From: Ignavibacteriales bacterium
GTDB lineage: Bacteria; Bacteroidota; Ignavibacteria; Ignavibacteriales; Melioribacteraceae
Assembly: GCA_026390775.1 (NCBI GenBank)
Contig: JAPLFF010000008.1
Coordinates: 66,361-130,360, forward strand
Length of the DNA stretch: 64,000 nt
Reading direction: 5' to 3'
Part shown: positions 9,135 to 17,595 of the stretch, in pieces
Numbering within the stretch: the first letter of the stretch is position 1
Layout: each line of letters starts with the position of its first letter
The notes under the pieces: model-generated
Told to the model about the DNA's origin: nothing
The model's database searches: none
What the model saw: only the letters and a program-made list of their open reading frames with translations
Made by a program: the position numbers and the translations under genes

Positions 9135-10003
9135 TTTATTCTTTTCGTCATTCGATTAAGCATTTGATAAAACATTTGCTGGACAACCGGTAATTTATAT
9201 TCACTTGACCAACGTAATCCTGTTAATTTAATTATCTCTTCTGCTAGCTTGCTTGCAAGCAATTTTAAAAAATCGTTCTTTACTTCTTTACCGGCAGCAA
9301 ATTTTTCTAATTCCTGGAAACGAGTTCCTATTGGAGTTGCAGCGCCGGAAGCAATTCTTATTTCATTTATTTTGTTCTCGTTCAACTCCATCAAAACAGC
9401 AAGTGTAATTCTGCTGATAGCTACAGCCTGGCGTCTTCCTAGTTTATAAAAATCTCCTACAAAAGTTTTTGGCGGAACCGGAATATTTATGCGGATTACA
9501 ATTTCATCTTTCTTTAATTGTGTTTTGTAAGGACCTTGCAAAAATTCTTGTAGTGATATTTCCCGTTTAGAATGGATTGATTCAATTTCTATTGTAGCGT
9601 TGTAGATCAATAGAGCTGGAACAGTATCGGCACACGGTGCGTTGTTTACAAAATTTCCCGCTATCGTAGCGCGGTTTCTTATTTGCAAACTGCCGATTGT
9701 AGCAACAGCTTTTTTTAGAATCTGTAACTCTTTGGAAACTATTTGGTTTGTATAAATCTCCGTAAATGTTGAAGCCGCACCGATAGATATTTTCCCATTC
9801 CTTTGTTCAATTCCTTTAACTTCTGCAACATGATTAATATCAACTAAAACTTCCGTATTAACAAAACGATTCGATTCTTGTTTCAGTCCGGTAACTACAT
9901 CCGTTCCGCCTGCAATAATTCTTAAATCTTTGTCATAATTTGAAAGAATGCTGAGTACCTCGTTCAAATTTTTTGGAATCAATATTTCGATTGATGGCAT
10001 CAC
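9131..10003 (-). CDS. Molybdenum hydroxylase FAD-binding subunit (YgfM/XdhB-like)
   Basis: A 290-residue PCMH-type FAD protein. The FAD pyrophosphate-binding loop is RIIAGGTDV near residue 30, and the second motif GSLQIRNRATIAGNF near 110 is typical of xanthine-dehydrogenase and CO-dehydrogenase medium subunits. It receives electrons from the 2Fe-2S subunit and passes them to an external acceptor. Four-base overlaps with both neighbours imply a coupled operon. E. coli YgfM (259 residues) is the likely counterpart given XdhD-like and SsnA-like neighbours, but XdhB is equally possible. Confidence 0.9.
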   Translation of the reverse strand: MMPSIEILIPKNLNEVLSILSNYDKDLRIIAGGTDVVTGLKQESNRFVNTEVLVDINHVAEVKGIEQRNGKISIGAASTFTEIYTNQIVSKELQILKKAVATIGSLQIRNRATIAGNFVNNAPCADTVPALLIYNATIEIESIHSKREISLQEFLQGPYKTQLKKDEIVIRINIPVPPKTFVGDFYKLGRRQAVAISRITLAVLMELNENKINEIRIASGAATPIGTRFQELEKFAAGKEVKNDFLKLLASKLAEEIIKLTGLRWSSEYKLPVVQQMFYQMLNRMTKRIK

Positions 10004-12381
10004 TGCAAACTTCCTCTTTTCACTTCAACCGGCCTTAGCTTTTTACCTAATAAAATTTCCTCTAAGTTCAGTGGTAAATTAAAAAATCTTTTTCCGAGAG
10101 CATTACTAACTGCATTTGAAATTGCAGCCGCTGTTAATTCCAAAGTTGGTTCACCTAAAGACTTAGCTCCCCATGGTCCGTAAATCTCTTTTCCTTCAAC
10201 AAAGATTGGTTTTATTTTTCCAATATCTTTTGCCGTTAGAATTAAATACTGATCAAAATTTAATTCACGGATTAATCCATTATCTATTGTTACTTCCTCT
10301 AGCATTCCATAACCCGCGCCTTGTGTAACACCGCCGTAAACTTGTCCTTCTGCACTAAGTTTATTTATTACTGTTCCTGGATCGTGCACCGCTGTGATCT
10401 TATCAAGATAGACTTCGCCCGTTCCGAGGTTAACATTCACTTCTGCAACCTGACATCCGTACACATAAGTAAAGTAAGCGTCTCCTTGTCCTGTATGTTC
10501 ATCCCAATCAACGTTTGGACTTTTATACCAACCGATTGTCGAAAGATTTACTCCACACGACGATGCAAGTCTGCAAAGATCAGGAAAAGTTGCGAGTTGA
10601 GAATTGAGAATTGAGAATACTTTATTATCACTAAAAACAATTTCATCTTCTGTTTTTAATTTCCATTCTTCACGAATTAATTCTTCAAGTCGCCCGCGTA
10701 AAATTTCTGCTGCATTTTTAACGGCGCCTCCGCCCATCAATGTTGCACGCGATGCAACCGTTGGTCCGCTATCCGGTACACGTGATGTATCTGTCTCAAG
10801 ATAAAATATATTGTCAGTCGTAATTCCTAATTCTTCTGCAACAATTATAGAAAATGTTGTTCTTAATCCTTGCCCGTTCTCCGCAAGTCCGGAAAGTAAA
10901 TATGCGGTTCCATCATTTTGAATTGAGAGATAGCAAGCTGCAGCATCAATGCCTTCTGCACCAAGTGAACAACCTCGGTAGCTTACCGCAAGACCAATTC
11001 CTTTTTTAATAAGTTGATCTGGTTCAATGAATTGCGAATTATTGAAAACAGGTTTTGTGAAATCATATTTTTTTAATATCGGTTTTTCTTTTTTGTATTT
11101 CTTCCATTTGTTTTGAAAATCAGTTTCCTTAGTTGCGGTATCCAAAACTGTTAAAAGATTTACATCATGGTTTTGAAGTTTTTGTCCAGTTGCAGTTATT
11201 GACCCGGCTTTCAATCCATTTATTTTTCTTACTTCGTTTGGAGTAATTCCCAGCTTAAGTGCAATCTCATCCATCAACGATTCATTAGCAAAGATCGGTT
11301 GAGGCGAACCGAAACCCCGCATTGCACCGGTGTATGGATTATTCGTGTAAACAGCGCGCACATCAGTATGAACATGTTCGATTTCATAAGGTCCGGTTGC
11401 TTGAACAACAGAACGCCAAGTTACAAACGGACTCATTGAGCAGTAAGCTCCGCCGTCTGCAAGAATATCTATCTTCATAACTTTTATCTTACCGGAGTTT
11501 GTAAATCCAACTTTATAATTTAAAATGTATGGATGACGTTTATACGATTCGAGGATTGATTCTTCTCTTGTGTAACGAATTTTCACCGGACGATTTGTTT
11601 TTATAGCTGCAACGGCGGCGCGTGAAGAAAGAATGCACATTGTATCATCCTTTCCGCCGAACGACCCTCCGAGTTGCGCTTGAATTACTTGCACTTTGTC
11701 TAACGGAAGATTTACAACAGCCGCAATAATTCTTCTCGCACTAAAAGGATTTTGAATACTGCCAATAATTTTTACCCCATTCACACCAAGCGGTATAGCA
11801 ATAACAGCTTCAGGTTCTATGTAAGCATGTTCAATTAATTGTGTTGTATAAGTTTGTTCAAGTATGTGATCGCTCTCAGCAAATCCTTTTTCGATATTTC
11901 CTTTGCGTAGAGGATGATGAACTATAAGATTACTTCCTAATTCCGGATGAATTAAAATTGCATCCGGATCAAGTGATTTTCTTGGATCTGTTAAAGCCGG
12001 AAGTGGTGTGAAATCAACTTTTATTTTTGATAAAAGCGAACGAAGTTGAGCTTCATCTTCGCCGACTAGCATTGCAAGAACATCTCCCGGTGTTACAACT
12101 ACTTCATCGCAGAAAATCGGTTGATCGTTTTTAATCATACCAACTTTCTTCTCACCCGAAATATCTGCAGATGTAATTATTGAGTTAACTGAGTTATCGT
12201 TTTCAATTTCTGAATAATCAATCGAATTAATCTTGGCGTGAGTCTCAGGAATCCTAAGCATTACCGCATGAAGCATTCCATCAAATTTATAATCATCGGC
12301 AAACTTAGCACGACCGGTTATTTTATCGAATCCATCTTCACGAACTATTGGTTTGCCTACAACAGAAAAATTTTTTTTCAT
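10000..12381 (-). CDS. Molybdenum hydroxylase Mo-cofactor-binding large subunit (XdhD-like)
   Basis: A 793-residue catalytic subunit. The N-terminal hammerhead domain starts VGKPIVREDGFDKITGRAKFADDY. The Mo-site motifs include GGSFGGKDD, the arginine-bearing AMRGFGSPQ, the AENGQGLRTTF segment and the C-terminal active-site glutamate in GAKSLGE. These are expected for purine or aldehyde hydroxylation with water as the oxygen source. It is the first gene of the large-FAD-2Fe2S trio, whose order differs from the second Mo hydroxylase further upstream. Three copies of a 7-bp repeat are in frame at 10597-10617. The exact substrate (xanthine, hypoxanthine, nicotinate or other) cannot be fixed from the sequence. 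Confidence 0.92.
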   Translation of the reverse strand: MKKNFSVVGKPIVREDGFDKITGRAKFADDYKFDGMLHAVMLRIPETHAKINSIDYSEIENDNSVNSIITSADISGEKKVGMIKNDQPIFCDEVVVTPGDVLAMLVGEDEAQLRSLLSKIKVDFTPLPALTDPRKSLDPDAILIHPELGSNLIVHHPLRKGNIEKGFAESDHILEQTYTTQLIEHAYIEPEAVIAIPLGVNGVKIIGSIQNPFSARRIIAAVVNLPLDKVQVIQAQLGGSFGGKDDTMCILSSRAAVAAIKTNRPVKIRYTREESILESYKRHPYILNYKVGFTNSGKIKVMKIDILADGGAYCSMSPFVTWRSVVQATGPYEIEHVHTDVRAVYTNNPYTGAMRGFGSPQPIFANESLMDEIALKLGITPNEVRKINGLKAGSITATGQKLQNHDVNLLTVLDTATKETDFQNKWKKYKKEKPILKKYDFTKPVFNNSQFIEPDQLIKKGIGLAVSYRGCSLGAEGIDAAACYLSIQNDGTAYLLSGLAENGQGLRTTFSIIVAEELGITTDNIFYLETDTSRVPDSGPTVASRATLMGGGAVKNAAEILRGRLEELIREEWKLKTEDEIVFSDNKVFSILNSQLATFPDLCRLASSCGVNLSTIGWYKSPNVDWDEHTGQGDAYFTYVYGCQVAEVNVNLGTGEVYLDKITAVHDPGTVINKLSAEGQVYGGVTQGAGYGMLEEVTIDNGLIRELNFDQYLILTAKDIGKIKPIFVEGKEIYGPWGAKSLGEPTLELTAAAISNAVSNALGKRFFNLPLNLEEILLGKKLRPVEVKRGSLQ
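10597..10617 (-). repeat. 7-bp tandem repeat (TTGAGAA) inside the XdhD-like gene
   Basis: Three perfect contiguous copies of TTGAGAA (plus-strand reading) encode the segment around VFSILNSQLATF in a surface-type region of the large Mo subunit. Since 7 is not divisible by 3, a one-unit change would truncate the protein. Confidence 0.8.
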
Positions 12382-12393
12382 TTATTCTATCCA

Positions 12394-12501
12394 GTCATTC
12401 TGAGTACAGACAAAGTCTGTGCGAAGAATCTCTTACTTATAATTTTGAGATCCTTCAGTCGTTACACCTGCCTACCGGCAGGCAGGCTTCTTCAGAATGA
12501 C
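12394..12501. repeat. Dispersed palindromic repeat, copy 2 (with nested GC-rich insert)
   Basis: This fills the 124-bp gap between ssnA and the XdhD-like gene. The ends GTCATTCTGAG and CAGAATGAC are complementary. Inside are GAAGAATCTC, AAGTAA-like and GAGATCCTTC boxes matching the element at 3121-3190 in reverse orientation. A nested palindrome (GCCTACCGGCAGGC core) interrupts one arm. Confidence 0.7.
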
Positions 12502-12505
12502 ATTA

Positions 12506-13837
12506 TCATTTTATTTGATGATACAACCTTTCGCCTTGAATGTAAATCTCATTTTTAATTTTGTTCTCATCAACACCAATTAGCTGAAAATCCTTCATCA
12601 AAAAATTTCCATTCTGTAATACAGTATGAATCGGAAATTCCAACATACCAAAAATAAAATGTCCCCAGAAATTTTCTTTAGTCATTGGTGTTGGTGGAAC
12701 ATAATCCCAAACGATTAGATCAGCACGTTCGTTTTCATTGAGAGTTGAGAAATCCGGGAAATATTTTTTAGCAAACCCAATTTGATCGAAATAAATTCTT
12801 TTTATAAGTGCTGTCGCTTGATCTCCGTTGATGCCTTGATCTCTAAAAGTTAAGAACATTTGTTTAAGTGAACGGGAAATGTTTGAGTGCATACCGTCTG
12901 TTCCGGCTAATAGCGGAATACTTTTGGGAATCTTGCTGAAATTCGGAACACCGACAGAATTATTCATGTTGGAGTCGAGACAAAACGCAATTGCGCTTTC
13001 TGCTTCACTGATCTTGTCATAATCTCTTTCCTTTAGATGAACGCCATGTACCAAAATACTTTTATCATTCATCAGCTTGAATTTTTTCAAGCGGCTGACA
13101 GGTAATGAGCCGGTGTATTCAACGCTTAATCTATTATCACTTTCATCTTCTGCGACATGAATATGAATTCCCCAATCAGATTTCATAAGCATTTTTGACT
13201 CTAGCAGAAGATCATCCGAAAGTGTAAACGATGCATGTAATCCCAGCATGGCATGGAAATCATCGTTCATTTGAAACGAGTAAAACTCTTTGTTCTCTGA
13301 TAATCCTCTTAATGCATTGTTGAGACCGTTTCTATCTGTACTTTCGAAACAAAGTACACCACGTAATTTAAAATCATTTAATACATTTTTTATTGTTTTC
13401 AAACTTCCTGCAATTTCGTTTTGTGATGAGTGATGATCAAAAATATATGTTACACCGCTGCGGATTGATTCAATCGCAGCCATTTGTGCTGAAGCAATTA
13501 TCATTTCCATGTCAAGCACGCGGTCAAGTTTCCACCAAAGATTTTTTAGAACGTTCTGAAAATTATCAAACTTGCCTTTAAGCGGTAAACCTTTAGCAAG
13601 TCGGGAATAAATGTGATCATGGAAGTTTACTAATGGAATTGTTACTACTCTTCCATATGCATTGAAAGAATCCTTATTAACCTTATCGGGATTTTTCATA
13701 TAAATATGAAAATATTTAGGACGAATTTTAGAGATCTTTCCACCGCTTATTATTATGTCGCCAAAGAATGGAATTATCTCGTTTTCTACAATTGTACAAA
13801 TCCAAGCATTTTCGATTGTTAGATTTTTTGTTTTCAT
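12506..13837 (-). CDS. ssnA: SsnA-type amidohydrolase (putative aminohydrolase)
   Basis: A 443-residue metal-dependent amidohydrolase very close in length to E. coli SsnA (442). The metal-binding start NFHDHIYSRL stands in for the usual HxH near residue 71. Later come HIHVAED (third metal histidine), LVHGVHL, and LAGTDGMHSN with the catalytic aspartate. Such enzymes deaminate purine-like bases (guanine deaminase relatives). Placed between two Mo hydroxylases, deamination or ring opening of a purine intermediate is likely (inference). It follows the PLP gene by 18 bp and is transcribed leftward. Confidence 0.88.
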   Translation of the reverse strand: MKTKNLTIENAWICTIVENEIIPFFGDIIISGGKISKIRPKYFHIYMKNPDKVNKDSFNAYGRVVTIPLVNFHDHIYSRLAKGLPLKGKFDNFQNVLKNLWWKLDRVLDMEMIIASAQMAAIESIRSGVTYIFDHHSSQNEIAGSLKTIKNVLNDFKLRGVLCFESTDRNGLNNALRGLSENKEFYSFQMNDDFHAMLGLHASFTLSDDLLLESKMLMKSDWGIHIHVAEDESDNRLSVEYTGSLPVSRLKKFKLMNDKSILVHGVHLKERDYDKISEAESAIAFCLDSNMNNSVGVPNFSKIPKSIPLLAGTDGMHSNISRSLKQMFLTFRDQGINGDQATALIKRIYFDQIGFAKKYFPDFSTLNENERADLIVWDYVPPTPMTKENFWGHFIFGMLEFPIHTVLQNGNFLMKDFQLIGVDENKIKNEIYIQGERLYHQIK

Positions 13838-13855
13838 TTTTTATCCAATAAGATT

Positions 13856-15322
13856 CTATTCTGTTAATCCAACTTGTTTGTTAAAATCATCAATTAGTTT
13901 ATCCCACACAGGAACAATGGCAAATTTTTCCTCCCAATAATTTTCATCATACCATTGAGCGTTTAGTTCTTCAACTGATTTACCCTGCTGTTCTACCCAT
14001 GTAAAATATTTTAGATTGTGAATCCGTTTCTTATCGTAATAGTTCAATTCACTGAAATAGTCAATCGTTTGTTTCTTGATCACTGAAGTCCAATCAACTT
14101 CACTTTGATGCTCGGAATATTTTCCCCATTCTTGATTCATTTCTTCCAAACGTGAGTTGTACATTTCTTTTGAATCGGTGAAGATCGTAAAAATGACATC
14201 GTTCTCGTTCATCTCGTAATACTTTGCAAGCTTAATTGAACTAAGCATATTGCTGACCGAAGAAATTCCAAGCCAGGAAAGTTTTTCAATAACATCATCC
14301 TTCACACCATTAGCTATCAACCATCTTTTCCCTTCCGGTTCATTGAACAATCTTAAAATTCTTAACGGATCTTCATCATCAATTGCGCATACAGCGTCTG
14401 TGTTTTTAACATTGTGAATCCATGGTATATGTTTATCGCCAATCCCTTCAATCCTATGCGCACCGTAGCCATTCATCAAAAGTGTTGGGCACTGCAATGC
14501 TTCAGCGGCTAATACTTTTAGTAATGGAAATTTTTCACGCAGATAATCGCCTGCACCAATCGTCCCTGCAGATCCAGTTGCACTTACATATCCGCTTACT
14601 CTTTGATTTTCTTTTTTAATTTGATTAAAAAGTTTTTCGATTGTTGAACCGGTAACAGTGTAATGCCAGATTGTATTTCCAAATTGATCGAACTGGTTGA
14701 AGATTACATATTCATCACTCTTACTTTCTAACTCATGACATTTATCATAAATTTCTTTTACATTACTTTCGCAGCCTGGGGTTGCATAAATTTCGGCGCC
14801 CATATTTTTAAGCCAGCTAAATCTTTCTTTACTCATCTCTTCGGGAAGAATTGCAACACCGTGAACTGATAACAAACGCGAATTAAAAACTCCGCCACGG
14901 CAGTAATTTCCCGTTGAGGGCCAAACAGCTTTATGATATTCAGGATTAAATCTTCCTGTTATCAAATAAGGAACAAGACAACCGTACGAAGCACCGACTT
15001 TGTGTGCGCCGGTGGGGAAGAATTTACCGACCAGACCAATGATACGTGCTTTAATTCCTGTGATCGCTTGCGGTATTTCTAAAAAATTTATTCCGCCGAT
15101 TTTTCCTGTTGTAGAATCGTTCTGCCAATTGATACGAAATAAATTTAACGGATCTGTATCCTGCATTCCGACTTTAGGAAGCTTATCTTGAATTTTTTGA
15201 GGAATGGTTTCCGGATTTTTCATTTCGCTGAATTTCGGAAGAATTATTTTTTGTTTCTTACATCGTTCAATCGTCTTTTTTAGAAATTCTTTATTTTCAA
15301 TTTGCCATGACCAATTGTTCAT
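13856..15322 (-). CDS. TrpB-fold PLP-dependent enzyme of the yge-type cluster
   Basis: A 488-residue fold-type II PLP enzyme. The lysine is in FPTGAHKVGAS (K108), resembling the TGAHK of tryptophan synthase beta, and PSTGNYCRGG is the PLP-phosphate and substrate loop. The C-terminus is extended compared with the roughly 400-residue YgeX diaminopropionate ammonia-lyase, whose sequence it does not resemble closely. Similar proteins are commonly annotated only as PLP-dependent subunit beta. Between ssnA and a xanthine-dehydrogenase-like pair, with a 4-bp overlap to the latter, it may perform the deaminating step of the pathway (inference). Confidence is high for the fold and low for the substrate. 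Confidence 0.8.
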   Translation of the reverse strand: MNNWSWQIENKEFLKKTIERCKKQKIILPKFSEMKNPETIPQKIQDKLPKVGMQDTDPLNLFRINWQNDSTTGKIGGINFLEIPQAITGIKARIIGLVGKFFPTGAHKVGASYGCLVPYLITGRFNPEYHKAVWPSTGNYCRGGVFNSRLLSVHGVAILPEEMSKERFSWLKNMGAEIYATPGCESNVKEIYDKCHELESKSDEYVIFNQFDQFGNTIWHYTVTGSTIEKLFNQIKKENQRVSGYVSATGSAGTIGAGDYLREKFPLLKVLAAEALQCPTLLMNGYGAHRIEGIGDKHIPWIHNVKNTDAVCAIDDEDPLRILRLFNEPEGKRWLIANGVKDDVIEKLSWLGISSVSNMLSSIKLAKYYEMNENDVIFTIFTDSKEMYNSRLEEMNQEWGKYSEHQSEVDWTSVIKKQTIDYFSELNYYDKKRIHNLKYFTWVEQQGKSVEELNAQWYDENYWEEKFAIVPVWDKLIDDFNKQVGLTE

Positions 15323-17595
15323 CCTTTCTCCTGATGTTTTGGTGTATTGTATAATGTAAGCAAAACTTTTTCCGGTGTAAGCGGCGCTGAGAAATTCATT
15401 TCAAGATTTGGTTTGAATGCTCTCATTGCATTCATCAATGCAAAATAAACGCCAATACCATACATTAATGGCGGTTCACCGATTGCCTTGGAATTATTCG
15501 GTCCGAATGGATTAGATACATTTTCCAGAAAATGAATTTTCATTTCTTTCGGAACAGCATGTATATCAGGTATTTTATATGTTGATAGCGCATCCGTCAA
15601 TAGTTTTCCTTCACTGTTCCATTTCAATTCTTCCATAGTCATCCAACCGATTCCTTGTACGATTCCTCCTTCGGCCTGACCCAAATCTATTGTCTTGTTA
15701 ATCGTATCACCGAAATCATGAACCACTTTAACCGAATCAACTTCATAAATACCTCTTAAACAATCCAACGTTACTTCAACAATTGCAACACCGTATGAAT
15801 GATAAGCGAACGGTTCACCTTTATTTATTTTAGTGTCGAAATAAATATTTGGCGTTGAATGATGTGCTTGAGCAGTTAAACTAATTCGTTTTCTGTATGC
15901 TATGCTTACAAGTTTTATAAAATTCAGTTCGGTTTTATTGTTCTTATAAAAAATAATTTCATCTTTAAGAAGTATACGGGAAGATCTTTTCACTTTTAGT
16001 TCATCGGTGGCGACTTTCTTTAGACGACTTATTAAAATCTTGCAAGCATCTATAACTGCAAAACCATTTAGATCTGTACCTTTGCTTGCTGCGGTAGCAG
16101 AACTGTTTGAAACACGTGAAGTGTTTGTTGAATCAATGTGAATTCTATCAATGTTGATCGAGAGTTCATTTGCGGCAATCATTCTTAGTTTTTCATTAAC
16201 TCCTTGTCCCATTTCGATAGCGGCAGTATTAATGCCTACGCTTCCATCCGTGTAGATGTGAAGCAGTGCAGAAGCCTGATTCAAAAATGTTGTAGTGAAA
16301 GAAATTCCGAAAGTGACAGGTATAATTGCCGCACCTTTTTTCATCAATTTATTTTTTGAATTGAATTCAATAATTCTTTCAAAAACTTCTTTTGGTTTAT
16401 ATTTATCTTCTACTCCAGCAAAACATTTTCCAATATTGCAATTCAATGTTTTCTGTCCGTACGGAAATTCATTTCCTTCTATTAATAGATTTTTCTTCTG
16501 AATCTCTGAAGGATCTATTCCAAGTTCATTCGCTGCTTTGTATATAGCAGATTCAATCACAAACATTCCCTGTGGTCCGCCGAATCCTCTGAATGCAGTA
16601 AACGGAGTAAGATTGGTTTTACAGCTTAATGCAGTAGCTTTTACATTTGGAATGAAATAGGAATTTGTACAGTGAAAAAGTGTACGGTCTAAAATTGCAG
16701 GTGAAAGATCTGCTGCTGCGCCTGCGTTCTGATAAAAAGTTACTTCGTAAGCAAGAATTTTTCCTTTTTTATCCAGCCCGATTTTAAAATCAGAAGAGTA
16801 AGGATGTCGTTTTCCTGTAATTCTAATATCTTCTTGCCGAGGTAAAATTATTTTAACCGGTTTATTTAATTTCAAAGCGGCTAAAGCTGCCATAACAGCC
16901 CACGCAGTTGCTTGATCTTCTTTACCGCCAAATCCTCCGCCTAGTCTTGTAACATCTACTTCAATTTTGTGCATAGGTAATCCAAGGACACGTGAAGCCG
17001 TACGCTGAACTGATGTTGGTCCCTGTGTTGATGAAATTATTTTTATTCCTCCGCCTTCCATGGGAAATGCGAGTGAACCTTGTGTTTCAAGATAAAGATG
17101 CTCTTGCCCCCCACTCTCAACAACTCCTTCGAAAATGTAATCACATTTTTTCCAAGCCTTATTAATATTGCCAAGTTCAAAAATTCTTGGTGGAATTATC
17201 AGTTCACCTTTTGCTGCAGCTTCGCGAGGATCAAACACTGCAGGAAGTTTTTCGAATTCACATTTAATCTTTTTTGCAGCATCATGTGCTTGAAGAAAAG
17301 TTTCTGCAATTACCAAAGCTATTGGATGACCAATAAAGTGAGCCGTGTCCTCCGCAAATAGATCCTCATCTTGAACAATGCCTCCAATCTGATTTTCACC
17401 CGGGATATCTTTTGCAGAAATAATTCCTTTTACACCTTGTACATGTAATGCTTCTTCGAAACCAAGGCTTAATATTTTCCCATGTGCTATAGGAGAATAA
17501 AAAACATAGCCGTACAAAGTCCCTTGCGGAGACACAATATCATCAACAAAAAGAGATTCACCCCGGACGTGTTTTATTGAGTCTACGTTTCTCAA
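15319..17595 (-). CDS. xdhB: Xanthine dehydrogenase-type molybdopterin-binding subunit (XdhB-like)
   Basis: A 758-residue Mo subunit of the two-component bacterial xanthine dehydrogenase type. It opens with the hammerhead domain HVRGESLFVDDIVSP. Mo-cofactor motifs include RLGGGFGGKEDQ, FRGFGGPQGM and AIEMGQGVNEK, and the active-site glutamate lies in SKAIGEPP. The size and the fused Fe-S/FAD partner upstream match proteobacterial XdhB with XdhA. It overlaps both neighbours by 4 bp. The enzyme would oxidise hypoxanthine or xanthine to urate, or run in reverse under strongly reducing conditions. The directionality is not visible. Confidence 0.9.
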   Translation of the reverse strand: MRNVDSIKHVRGESLFVDDIVSPQGTLYGYVFYSPIAHGKILSLGFEEALHVQGVKGIISAKDIPGENQIGGIVQDEDLFAEDTAHFIGHPIALVIAETFLQAHDAAKKIKCEFEKLPAVFDPREAAAKGELIIPPRIFELGNINKAWKKCDYIFEGVVESGGQEHLYLETQGSLAFPMEGGGIKIISSTQGPTSVQRTASRVLGLPMHKIEVDVTRLGGGFGGKEDQATAWAVMAALAALKLNKPVKIILPRQEDIRITGKRHPYSSDFKIGLDKKGKILAYEVTFYQNAGAAADLSPAILDRTLFHCTNSYFIPNVKATALSCKTNLTPFTAFRGFGGPQGMFVIESAIYKAANELGIDPSEIQKKNLLIEGNEFPYGQKTLNCNIGKCFAGVEDKYKPKEVFERIIEFNSKNKLMKKGAAIIPVTFGISFTTTFLNQASALLHIYTDGSVGINTAAIEMGQGVNEKLRMIAANELSINIDRIHIDSTNTSRVSNSSATAASKGTDLNGFAVIDACKILISRLKKVATDELKVKRSSRILLKDEIIFYKNNKTELNFIKLVSIAYRKRISLTAQAHHSTPNIYFDTKINKGEPFAYHSYGVAIVEVTLDCLRGIYEVDSVKVVHDFGDTINKTIDLGQAEGGIVQGIGWMTMEELKWNSEGKLLTDALSTYKIPDIHAVPKEMKIHFLENVSNPFGPNNSKAIGEPPLMYGIGVYFALMNAMRAFKPNLEMNFSAPLTPEKVLLTLYNTPKHQEKG

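Noticed and set aside
121-10617. CRISPR-like array from the short repeats
   Set aside because: Units are 7-8 bp and directly tandem, without spacers or cas genes.
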